Source: Endomicrobiellum devescovinae
GTDB lineage: Bacteria; Elusimicrobiota; Endomicrobiia; Endomicrobiales; Endomicrobiaceae
NCBI GenBank assembly: GCA_031255495.1
Contig: JAIRSK010000039.1
Location: 1 to 22,793 of the forward strand
DNA length: 22,793 nucleotides
Direction: 5' to 3'
Within the stretch, counting starts at the first letter, position 1; every line of letters starts with the position of its first letter. Under the pieces are notes generated by a model that was not told where the DNA came from, made no database searches, and saw only the letters and a program-made list of their open reading frames with translations. The translations under genes and the position numbers were made by a program. This document shows, in pieces, positions 13,535-19,510 of the stretch.

Positions 13535-13756
13535 ATGGCTAAAGAAGAGAAACTTATTGTTGCCGGAAAAATTTTGGAATCTCTGCCAAACGCTGTGTTT
13601 AGAGTAGAACTTGTAGAGGGTGGACATGTCATCTTGGCACATATTTGCGGAAAGATGAGAATGCACTATATAAAGATACTCCCTGGCGATAAGGTTAAAG
13701 TTGAGCTTTCTCCTTATGATTTAACAAGAGGCAGAATTACATACAGAGAGAAGTAG
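13535..13756 (+). CDS. infA: Translation initiation factor IF-1
   Basis: Single OB-fold protein that binds the 30S A site and assists IF-2 and IF-3. The 73 residues are within one residue of the standard length. It reads MAKEEKLIVAGKILESLPNA then VFRVELVEGGHVILAHICGK, MRMHYIKILPGDKVKVELSP and YDLTRGRITYREK. The ATG lies one base after the map stop. It is the last gene before a strong hairpin and a new promoter, so it closes this transcript segment. Confidence 0.98.
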   Translation: MAKEEKLIVAGKILESLPNAVFRVELVEGGHVILAHICGKMRMHYIKILPGDKVKVELSPYDLTRGRITYREK

Positions 13757-13766
13757 AAAATTGTTG

Positions 13767-13828
13767 TAAAATAACAAAATATGCAGCATACAAAAGTGTG
13801 TGATGCGCATTGTTTTTTTGTTATTTTA
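13767..13828 (+). terminator. Long hairpin after infA (terminator candidate)
   Basis: A 13-bp perfect stem, TAAAATAACAAAA (13767-13779) with TTTTGTTATTTTA (13816-13828), continues through TATGC/GCAT and GCAT/ATGC pairings to an apical loop near 13790-13802. The A/T-rich outer arms give a T-run on both strands, so it could end transcripts from either side. It begins 11 bases after the infA stop and overlaps the promoter of rpmJ. Confidence 0.55.
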
Positions 13829-13837
13829 TGATATAAT
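13810..13837 (+). promoter_or_regulatory. Extended -10 promoter of the alpha operon
   Basis: A perfect TATAAT (13832-13837) preceded by TG one base earlier (TGnTATAAT) is an extended -10 element. A partial -35, TTGTTT (13810-13815), lies 16 bases upstream inside the right arm of the hairpin. The predicted leader before rpmJ is about 33 bases. This makes rpmJ-rpsM-rpsK-rpsD-rpoA-rplQ a separately started unit. Confidence 0.65.
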
Positions 13838-13876
13838 ACAAACTTGTCAAAAGATATAGAAATAACGGAGTATGAA

Positions 13877-13990
13877 ATGAAAGTCAGAGCATCTGTAAAA
13901 CCTATTTGTCAGAAGTGTAAAGTTGTAAAACGCAAAGGCGTAGTGCGAGTTGTATGTTCGGAGCCTAAGCATAAACAGAGACAAGGATAA
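13877..13990 (+). CDS. rpmJ: 50S ribosomal protein L36 (bL36), zinc form
   Basis: A 37-residue zinc-ribbon protein of the large subunit: MKVRASVKPICQKCKVVKRK followed by GVVRVVCSEPKHKQRQG. The zinc ligands are C11, C14, C27 and H32, so this is the zinc-binding (C+) version. An ATG at 13872 is followed at once by an in-frame stop, so 13877 is the start, with CGGAG at 13865-13869 as ribosome binding site. infA-rpmJ-rpsM is the canonical order; here a promoter lies in between. Confidence 0.96.
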   Translation: MKVRASVKPICQKCKVVKRKGVVRVVCSEPKHKQRQG

Positions 13991-14005
13991 GGGTCAATAA
14001 GGTTG

Positions 14006-14033
14006 AAATAACAAGCAAACGCCTGTTATTTTT
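14006..14033 (+). terminator. Attenuator-like hairpin between rpmJ and rpsM
   Basis: AAATAACA (14006-14013) pairs with TGTTATTT (14024-14031) around a 10-base loop, with two more T and then GATTTTT following. Eight A/T-rich pairs give a weak terminator. It lies 15 bases after rpmJ and could adjust the ratio of L36 to the rest of the alpha operon. The E. coli alpha leader is an S4-bound pseudoknot before rpsM; I see no clear copy of that fold here. Confidence 0.4.
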
Positions 14034-14082
14034 GATTTTTAAGTTAGATAAAAATAGAAGCAAACATCTGGAGGATAGATAA

Positions 14083-14472
14083 ATGGCTCGTGTTGCCGGA
14101 GTAGATTTACCAAAGAACAAAAGATTAGATATAGCGCTAAGATATATTTACGGTATAGGTCCTGCTATATCAAACGAAATTATAGCGGAACTTTCATTAG
14201 ATCCCGCTAAAAGAGTTAAAGATTTAACCGAAGAAGAAGTAAATAAAATAAACAATCTTATAACAAAAAATTTAAAAGTTGAAGGAGATCTCAGAAGAGA
14301 AATCCAGGCAAATATTAAAAGACTTATAGAAATCGGAAGCTACAGAGGGTCGCGACACAGAAGAAATCTTCCAGTAAGAGGACAGAGATCTAAAACCAAT
14401 GCCCGCACGAGACGCGGTAAAAGAAAAACAGTTGGAGCAGGCAAGGCTGCAGTTCCAGGTAAGAAGGGCTAA
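14083..14472 (+). CDS. rpsM: 30S ribosomal protein S13 (uS13)
   Basis: Head protein contacting the P-site tRNA and forming intersubunit bridges. The 129 residues are slightly longer than E. coli S13 (118), mostly in the basic tail. It starts MARVAGVDLPKNKRLDIALR, followed by YIYGIGPAISNEIIAELSLD. The helix-two-turn-helix end IGSYRGSRHRRNLPVRGQRS then KTNARTRRGKRKTVGAGKAA is typical. A strong CTGGAGGA lies before the ATG. Confidence 0.98.
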   Translation: MARVAGVDLPKNKRLDIALRYIYGIGPAISNEIIAELSLDPAKRVKDLTEEEVNKINNLITKNLKVEGDLRREIQANIKRLIEIGSYRGSRHRRNLPVRGQRSKTNARTRRGKRKTVGAGKAAVPGKKG

Positions 14473-14551
14473 AAGTAAGTTTGTCCTAAATTAGTGGCTA
14501 TAAATATTAATTTAAAGAGTTATATATTCGTAAAACAAGAATGGAGGAAGT

Positions 14552-14944
14552 ATGGCAGAGGAAAAAAAGACTGGGAGCTCTAAGAAGAAAAAATATAGCG
14601 GCGGAGTAGCAAGAGCATATATATTGTCAACATTTAACAATACGATTGTTAATATAACCGATGAAAGAGGAAATACTTTGTCTTGGGCGTCTGCAGGTGG
14701 TTCGGGATTTAAAGGTACAAAAAAAGGAACACCTTTTGCAGCGCAAATGACTGCAGCTGCAGTAGGCAGAAAGGCTATGGATATTGGCGTGAAAAGCGTT
14801 GCCGTGTTTGTAAATGGTCCTGGACCAGGAAGAGAAACAGCTATAAGAGGTTTACAGAGCTCAGGTCTTGCAATAACAGCTATAAGAGATATTACCCCTG
14901 TTCCCCACGATGGATGTCGTCCTCCAAAACCAAGAAGAGTATAA
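14552..14944 (+). CDS. rpsK: 30S ribosomal protein S11 (uS11)
   Basis: Platform protein of the small subunit at the mRNA exit. The 130 residues are normal. It contains ARAYILSTFNNTIVNITDER, GNTLSWASAGGSGFKGTKKG, TPFAAQMTAAAVGRKAMDIG and VNGPGPGRETAIRGLQSSGL. The C-terminus reads PVPHDGCRPPKPRRV. The residue before the glycine is Asp120; in E. coli it is Asn119, which is converted to isoaspartate. AATGGAGGA gives a strong ribosome binding site. Confidence 0.98.
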   Translation: MAEEKKTGSSKKKKYSGGVARAYILSTFNNTIVNITDERGNTLSWASAGGSGFKGTKKGTPFAAQMTAAAVGRKAMDIGVKSVAVFVNGPGPGRETAIRGLQSSGLAITAIRDITPVPHDGCRPPKPRRV

Positions 14945-14957
14945 TATTGGAAAAATG

Positions 14958-14987
14958 ATGTTCGGCACAACGGCTGCTGTCGGACAT
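14958..14987 (+). promoter_or_regulatory. Hairpin in the rpsD leader
   Basis: ATGTTCGGCA (14958-14967) pairs with TGTCGGACAT (14978-14987), 10 bp including two G-U pairs, around a 10-base loop, followed by TTATTT. It lies 13 bases after rpsK and 42 bases before rpsD. Since S4 is known to regulate its own synthesis in both E. coli and Bacillus by different leader RNAs, an S4-binding role is possible but unproven; weak termination is an alternative. Confidence 0.4.
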
Positions 14988-15029
14988 TTATTTAGATATA
15001 GTAAAAATAACCTGGGAGGGTTTTAATAG

Positions 15030-15656
15030 ATGTCACGTTATTTAGGGTCAGTATGTAAATTGTGTCGCCGTGAAAAAGAAAAGCTTTTTCTAAAAGGAGA
15101 AAGATGTTCTTCAAATTGCGCTCTTGATAAAAAAAGAGGTAAGAATGCTCCCGGACAGCACGGAGCAATGAAGTCAAAAATGTCTGACTATGCCAAACAC
15201 TTGCGCGAGAAACAGAAAGCCAGACGAGTTTACGGTTTAACTGAAGAGCAGTTCGTTCACTATTACGAGACGGCTGAAAAAATGAAGGGGTCAACTGGAG
15301 ACAACTTATTTAAGATTCTTGAGCTCAGGCTTGACAATGTAGTATATCGTTTAGGTTTGGCTTCATCTAAGAGAATGGCAAGACAAATAATAAATCATGG
15401 AAATGTTTTAGTAAATGGCAAAAAAATAGACTTACCTCGTTATCAAGTGAAAGCGGGCGATATTATAACGGTACCTGAGAAGTACAAGTCAAATGCCATT
15501 ATAAAGAAATTGGTTGAAGGGACATCTTCAAATGTTCCTGCTTGGTTGAGTTTTGACAAAAATAAAATTGCTGGAACTGTTGTAAGCGAACCTTTGGCAG
15601 GAGAAGTTTCTCACCCTATAAACAGCCAGCTTATAGTTGAATATTATTCAAAATAA
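15030..15656 (+). CDS. rpsD: 30S ribosomal protein S4 (uS4), zinc form
   Basis: Primary binder of the 16S rRNA 5' domain, and a regulator of its own operon in several bacteria. The 208 residues match the family. The N-terminus MSRYLGSVCKLCRREKEKLF continues to C26 and C30, giving C9, C12, C26, C30, the zinc-binding type known from Thermus and lost in E. coli. KKRGKNAPGQHG and KQKARRVYGLTEEQF follow. The S4 RNA-binding domain is LDNVVYRLGLASSKRMARQI then NHGNVLVNGKKIDLPRYQVK. GGGAGGG lies before the ATG, and a hairpin stands in its leader. Confidence 0.98.
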   Translation: MSRYLGSVCKLCRREKEKLFLKGERCSSNCALDKKRGKNAPGQHGAMKSKMSDYAKHLREKQKARRVYGLTEEQFVHYYETAEKMKGSTGDNLFKILELRLDNVVYRLGLASSKRMARQIINHGNVLVNGKKIDLPRYQVKAGDIITVPEKYKSNAIIKKLVEGTSSNVPAWLSFDKNKIAGTVVSEPLAGEVSHPINSQLIVEYYSK

Positions 15657-15696
15657 ACTAACCAGCTGTGAAGCTTGTTAAGTGAGGTTATAAAGA

Positions 15697-16671
15697 ATGA
15701 AAGCATTGGATTTAGAAAAATTACGTAAATTTACTTCAGATGAAAAAATCGCAACTGAGTTTTATGGATGTTTCACAGCTGAACCTTTTGAACGCGGTTA
15801 TGGTCATACGATAGGTAATTCGTTGAGAAGAATCCTTCTTTCAAGTCTGGAAGGATCCGCAATATCTTCTGTAATAATAACTGGAGCTATGCATGAGTTT
15901 GCAGTCTTAAAAGGTGTAAAGGAAGATGTAGCTCAGATAGTTTTAAATTTAAAGAAAATAAGAGTAAAATTAAACTCTGACGGTCCTGAGAGACTTTACT
16001 TGAAAGTTAAAAAAGCAGGCAAGATAACTGCTAAAGACATTGAACAAAACCTCAATGTTGAAATAATGAATCCTGATCAGGAAATTGCAAATATAGATAA
16101 TGGAACAACTCTTGAAATAGAAATGGAAGCTACTAAAGGTAAGGGGTATGTTCTTGCAGAAGAAGCAAAGGCAGGTAAGTATCCCGTAGGTACCATATTC
16201 TTAGACTCTTTATATTCACCTGTGACAAAAGTCAACTACGAAGTAGAAAATACTCGCGTAGAGCAGACTCTTAACTATGATAGGCTTGTTATGGAAGTTT
16301 GGACGGATGGATCTATTACTCCGAAAGACGCTTTAATAAAATCTGCAAAAATTTTGAGAAACAGTCTTGTAATATTTACCAACGATCCTGTTGAGTCAGA
16401 AGAAATTATTGAAGCTCAAGTTGAAAATAATCCTGTAAAAGAAAGTGGCATTTATAGCCAGCCTATAAGTATTATGGAGCTTTCAACAAGAGCCTCAAAC
16501 AGCTTAAAAAATGCAGGAATTGAAAGTATAGCAGATTTAGTTCAAATAAAAGAAGATGACTTAATAAAGTTTGATAATTTCGGAAAACGTTCGTTTGAAG
16601 AAATTAAGAATAAACTTCAAGAATTAGGATTGTCGCTTGGAATGGAATTTAAGAACGGAGTAAAGAAATGA
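15697..16671 (+). CDS. rpoA: RNA polymerase alpha subunit
   Basis: Dimer scaffold of RNA polymerase (N-terminal domain) joined to a DNA- and activator-binding C-terminal domain. The 324 residues compare with 329 in E. coli. The N-terminal domain has the dimerisation motif GYGHTIGNSLRRILLSSLEG (35-54) and extends to about 230. A linker follows, then the CTD (about 255-318) with helix-hairpin-helix ASNSLKNAGIESIADLV and NFGKRSFEEIKNKL. R265 and N268, the UP-element-contacting residues of E. coli, are kept at the same numbers. It overlaps rplQ by ATGA, the usual pairing. Confidence 0.98.
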   Translation: MKALDLEKLRKFTSDEKIATEFYGCFTAEPFERGYGHTIGNSLRRILLSSLEGSAISSVIITGAMHEFAVLKGVKEDVAQIVLNLKKIRVKLNSDGPERLYLKVKKAGKITAKDIEQNLNVEIMNPDQEIANIDNGTTLEIEMEATKGKGYVLAEEAKAGKYPVGTIFLDSLYSPVTKVNYEVENTRVEQTLNYDRLVMEVWTDGSITPKDALIKSAKILRNSLVIFTNDPVESEEIIEAQVENNPVKESGIYSQPISIMELSTRASNSLKNAGIESIADLVQIKEDDLIKFDNFGKRSFEEIKNKLQELGLSLGMEFKNGVKK

Positions 16672-17021
16672 TAAAAACTTATAATGGGAGCAAGCTCGGA
16701 GTAACGAGTTCCCACAAAAAAGCTATGCTTCGCAATTTGGCAACAGAGTTGTTTCTCCACGAGAAAATAGAAACGACTTTGCCTAAAGCCAAAGAGCTTG
16801 TAAGCTATTCTGAAAAGCTTTTGACTAAAGCGAAAAAAGCCGATTTAAACGCTATAAGGGCAGTAAGTGCTGAGATACATAATAAAGAAGTTGTAAAAAA
16901 AGTTTTTGATGTTTTAGCGCCAAGATACAAAGAAAGGAATGGTGGCTATACGCAAATCTTGAAAATTGGAACAAGACGCGGTGACAGCGCTGATGTCGCT
17001 ATAGTGAAATTGGTAATGTAA
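16668..17021 (+). CDS. rplQ: 50S ribosomal protein L17 (bL17)
   Basis: Bacteria-specific large-subunit protein near the exit tunnel. The 117 residues match the short form (116-127). It contains KLGVTSSHKKAMLRNLATEL, FLHEKIETTLPKAKELVSYS and the end RNGGYTQILKIGTRRGDSAD, all diagnostic. The ATG overlaps the rpoA stop by four bases, so translation is probably coupled. It ends the alpha operon; the mre leader follows at once. Confidence 0.98.
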   Translation: MIKTYNGSKLGVTSSHKKAMLRNLATELFLHEKIETTLPKAKELVSYSEKLLTKAKKADLNAIRAVSAEIHNKEVVKKVFDVLAPRYKERNGGYTQILKIGTRRGDSADVAIVKLVM

Positions 17022-17034
17022 CAATCACAAACTT

Positions 17035-17111
17035 AAAAGTGGAGAACGGACAATGAGTCAAATAATCGGAGAATCTGTTTATTTGTATTCTTGTTGGTCT
17101 CCGCTTTTTTT
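17035..17111 (+). terminator. Terminator-like hairpin in the mreB leader
   Basis: AAAAGTGGAGA (17035-17045) pairs with TCTCCGCTTTT (17098-17108) with one G-U pair, and the T-run reaches 17111 (seven T). The long loop contains a second perfect stem, CAAATAA (17059-17065) with TTATTTG (17079-17085). A second CGGAGA (17067-17072) is also complementary to TCTCCG (17098-17103), so two left arms compete for one right arm. Only 19 bases separate the T-run from the mreB ATG, too few for a promoter after it. It could terminate alpha operon transcripts or act as an attenuator for mreB. Confidence 0.55.
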
Positions 17112-17130
17112 AATTCATGCGAGGAAATAA
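17053..17130 (+). CDS. Possible 25-residue leader peptide before mreB
   Basis: An ATG with GGAG eight bases upstream opens 25 codons that end in TAA at 17128-17130, directly before the mreB ATG at 17131. The peptide starts MSQIIGESVYLYSCW and ends HARK. It spans the loop and right arm of the terminator-like hairpin, so a translating ribosome would disrupt that structure, and its end overlaps the GAGGAA that serves mreB. No run of regulatory codons stands out. A short chance ORF in AT-rich DNA is quite possible; its exact abutment on mreB is the main argument for it. Confidence 0.3.
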   Translation: MSQIIGESVYLYSCWSPLFLIHARK

Positions 17131-18159
17131 ATGTTTAATTATATTTTTGGCTTGTTTTCTAATGATATGGGCATTGACCTTGGGACTGCTTCAGTTCTCG
17201 TTTATATAAAAGGCAAAAACATTGTTTTAAGAGAGCCGTCTGTAGTAGCTATGGAACGCGATTCTAAAAGAGTTCTTTCCATAGGTATAGAAGCAAAAAA
17301 AATGCTCGGTAAGACCCCAGCAAATATTGTTGCCGTAAGACCTTTGAGAAACGGTGTTATAGCGGACTTTGAAGCAACTGAAAAAATGATTAGATATTTT
17401 ATTAAAAAAGTCCACAATAAAAGAACTCTTTTACATCCTAGAGTAGTTATAGGCGTACCTTCAGGAATTACGGAAGTAGAAAGAAGAGCCGTAAGAGAAT
17501 CTGCCGAGCAGGCTGGCGCTAGAGAAGTTTATCTTATAGACGAACCAATGGCTGCGGCAATAGGGGCAGGAATGCCAATTCAAGACCCGGAAGGTAGCAT
17601 GATAGTAGATATCGGCGGTGGAACTACTGAAGTTGCGGTTATTTCTCTTGGCGGAATGGTTGTAGCTAAATCTCTTGAAGTTGCTGGAGATAAAATGGAC
17701 GAAGCCATAGGTCAGTATTTTAGACGCAAATATAATCTTTCCATTGGTGAAAATACATCAGAATCCATTAAAGTAAAAATTGGATCGGCGTTCCCTTTAG
17801 ACCAGGAATTGACGATGGATGTAAAAGGAAGAGACTTGCTTACAGGTCTGCCAAAGACTGTCTCTATTTCTTCTGAAGAAGTAAGAATTGCTCTTTCAGA
17901 TCCTGTCAGAAAAATAATAGAAGTTGTTAAAAGTGTTCTTGAAGAAACTCCAGCCGAGCTTTCAGCTGATCTTGTTGATAGAGGAATAATTTTAAGTGGA
18001 GGAGGCTCGCTTGTTAAAGGACTCCCTGAACTTATTTCTCAAGAAACAGAATTGCCTGTCAACCTTGCCGATGATCCTCTTACATGTGTTGCCAGAGGTA
18101 CAGGCGCATATTTAGAAGAATTGGACAACATAAAAAGATCCAAAAAAAGAAACATATAA
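17131..18159 (+). CDS. mreB: Rod shape-determining protein MreB (bacterial actin)
   Basis: ATP-dependent actin-like filament that moves under the inner membrane and orients the elongasome. The 342 residues are close to E. coli (347). The N-terminus FNYIFGLF could be the short amphipathic membrane-binding helix. Phosphate-1 motif DLGTAS starts at D16, the catalytic-loop E138 lies in LIDEPMAAAIGAG, phosphate-2 is DIGGGTTEV from D160, and the adenosine motif is ILSGGGSL (287-294). GAGGAAAT gives the ribosome binding site. It opens the operon that continues with mreC, mreD, mrdA and rodA. Confidence 0.98.
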   Translation: MFNYIFGLFSNDMGIDLGTASVLVYIKGKNIVLREPSVVAMERDSKRVLSIGIEAKKMLGKTPANIVAVRPLRNGVIADFEATEKMIRYFIKKVHNKRTLLHPRVVIGVPSGITEVERRAVRESAEQAGAREVYLIDEPMAAAIGAGMPIQDPEGSMIVDIGGGTTEVAVISLGGMVVAKSLEVAGDKMDEAIGQYFRRKYNLSIGENTSESIKVKIGSAFPLDQELTMDVKGRDLLTGLPKTVSISSEEVRIALSDPVRKIIEVVKSVLEETPAELSADLVDRGIILSGGGSLVKGLPELISQETELPVNLADDPLTCVARGTGAYLEELDNIKRSKKRNI

Positions 18160-18175
18160 CATTAGGATTTTTTTA

Positions 18176-19012
18176 ATGCATGAATCTCACAAAACAAGAT
18201 ATGGTAATATAATATTTATTGCCCTTCTCACGTTTGGATTTGCGCTTATAATCGGCAGAGCTACCCCGTATGTAAGTATTATAAAAGATCTTGTTTATTA
18301 TATTGCTTATCCAAATGTAGCGGTGGCAAATAAGATATTTCATACTACCGGACGTTTTGCCGACAATATTAAATCTATGGTCTTTTTGTATCAAGAAAAT
18401 CTTGCCTACGAACAAAAAAATCAAGAGCTTGAAGATAAAATCCGTAATTATAATATTATTTCCAAAGAGTATGACAACTTATCAAAACTTTTAAATCTTG
18501 AAAAAATCAAATATACGAAATCTGTTTTTGCAAGGATTTCCGCCAGAGAACCCGGCGAATGGTATCAATGGCTTATAATAGATAAAGGCGAAAATGCGGA
18601 CTTAAGAAAAGATTTGCCAGTAGTAATATTTAATAAAAGCAAAAATACCTTGTGTGCTATGGGGAAAATATTAGAAGTTTATAAGTCGTCTGCAAAAGTA
18701 GCTTTAATAACAAATTCAATCTATGAGCTTCCTGTTGAAATCAAAGACAAAGGCATAAACTGCCTTGCTGAGGGTTTTGATTCCAATCTTATAAAAATAA
18801 CATACATACCATCGGGTTCCGACGTTAAATCAGGCGACGAAATTGTAGTAAGTGAGTTGAGTTCAGTATTTCCAAAGGGTATTCCTGTTGGAGTTATAAA
18901 AGAAGTTATGGAAGAAACGTACATTGATTTTAAAACGGCTACAGCCGAAGTATATTTTGAGTCAGATGTTATTTACGATGCTGTTATTCTTGTTCCTTGT
19001 GAAAGCGTATAA
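18176..19012 (+). CDS. mreC: Rod shape-determining protein MreC
   Basis: Single-pass inner membrane protein that binds and activates PBP2 in the periplasm. The 278 residues are within the family range. A cytosolic start (MHESHKTRYGN) leads into one membrane helix at about 11-28 (IIFIALLTFGFALIIG). A coiled coil at about 70-110 (QENLAYEQKNQELEDKIRNY) follows, then the double beta-barrel MreC domain with ARISAREPGEWYQWLIIDKG and IPVGVIKEVMEE. It starts 16 bases after mreB with AGGA just upstream, and its stop abuts the mreD ATG. Confidence 0.93.
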   Translation: MHESHKTRYGNIIFIALLTFGFALIIGRATPYVSIIKDLVYYIAYPNVAVANKIFHTTGRFADNIKSMVFLYQENLAYEQKNQELEDKIRNYNIISKEYDNLSKLLNLEKIKYTKSVFARISAREPGEWYQWLIIDKGENADLRKDLPVVIFNKSKNTLCAMGKILEVYKSSAKVALITNSIYELPVEIKDKGINCLAEGFDSNLIKITYIPSGSDVKSGDEIVVSELSSVFPKGIPVGVIKEVMEETYIDFKTATAEVYFESDVIYDAVILVPCESV

Positions 19013-19510
19013 ATGAAAAAATTTATTACTTATTTTCTTCTCTACATAATTTTTTGCACTCTGCAGTTTTTCTTCGGCAAATATATCAATATTTGCGGAG
19101 TTTTTCCCAATTTTATACTTATATTGATTGTTTATCTAGGACTAACAAGAGGAGTTGTGTCTGCGGAAATAGCGGGCTTTTTGTTTGGTCTTACTTGGGA
19201 TGTTTTTTCAACTGATATTTTTGGTATGCGTGCAGTGATATTTACAATTGTTGGTTACTTAACGGGAATGATGAATAAACATTTTGACAAAGACAGCCCT
19301 CTCGCAAAAATTGTAATAGTATTATCGGCTAATCTAGTTTATTGGTTTGGTTTTAGCTTTATTTACTGGGTTCTTCCCGCAAGTAAAAGCAGCTCTTCGT
19401 CTTTTATCACAGCTCAAGCTGCGTTTAAAATATTGGTGACAGTTTTGATAGCGCCTATAATATTTTTTATTTTAGACCGTTTAGAACTCTTCGTTCGCGG
19501 GGATACATAA
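19013..19510 (+). CDS. mreD: Rod shape-determining protein MreD
   Basis: Multi-spanning inner membrane protein of the elongasome that works with MreC. The 165 residues are typical. About six hydrophobic helices can be counted, beginning ITYFLLYIIFCTLQFFFG and VFPNFILILIVYLGLTRG. The loop GFLFGLTWDVFSTDIFGMRA carries the conserved G-x-x-x-D segment of MreD. No base separates it from mreC before it or mrdA after it, so translation must be tightly coupled. Sequence conservation in this family is low; the call rests on topology and context. Confidence 0.9.
   Translation: MKKFITYFLLYIIFCTLQFFFGKYINICGVFPNFILILIVYLGLTRGVVSAEIAGFLFGLTWDVFSTDIFGMRAVIFTIVGYLTGMMNKHFDKDSPLAKIVIVLSANLVYWFGFSFIYWVLPASKSSSSSFITAQAAFKILVTVLIAPIIFFILDRLELFVRGDT

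Noticed and set aside
14473..14551. AT-rich rpsM-rpsK gap as a promoter region
   Set aside because: TATAAATAT is present but no -35 box at a suitable distance was found.
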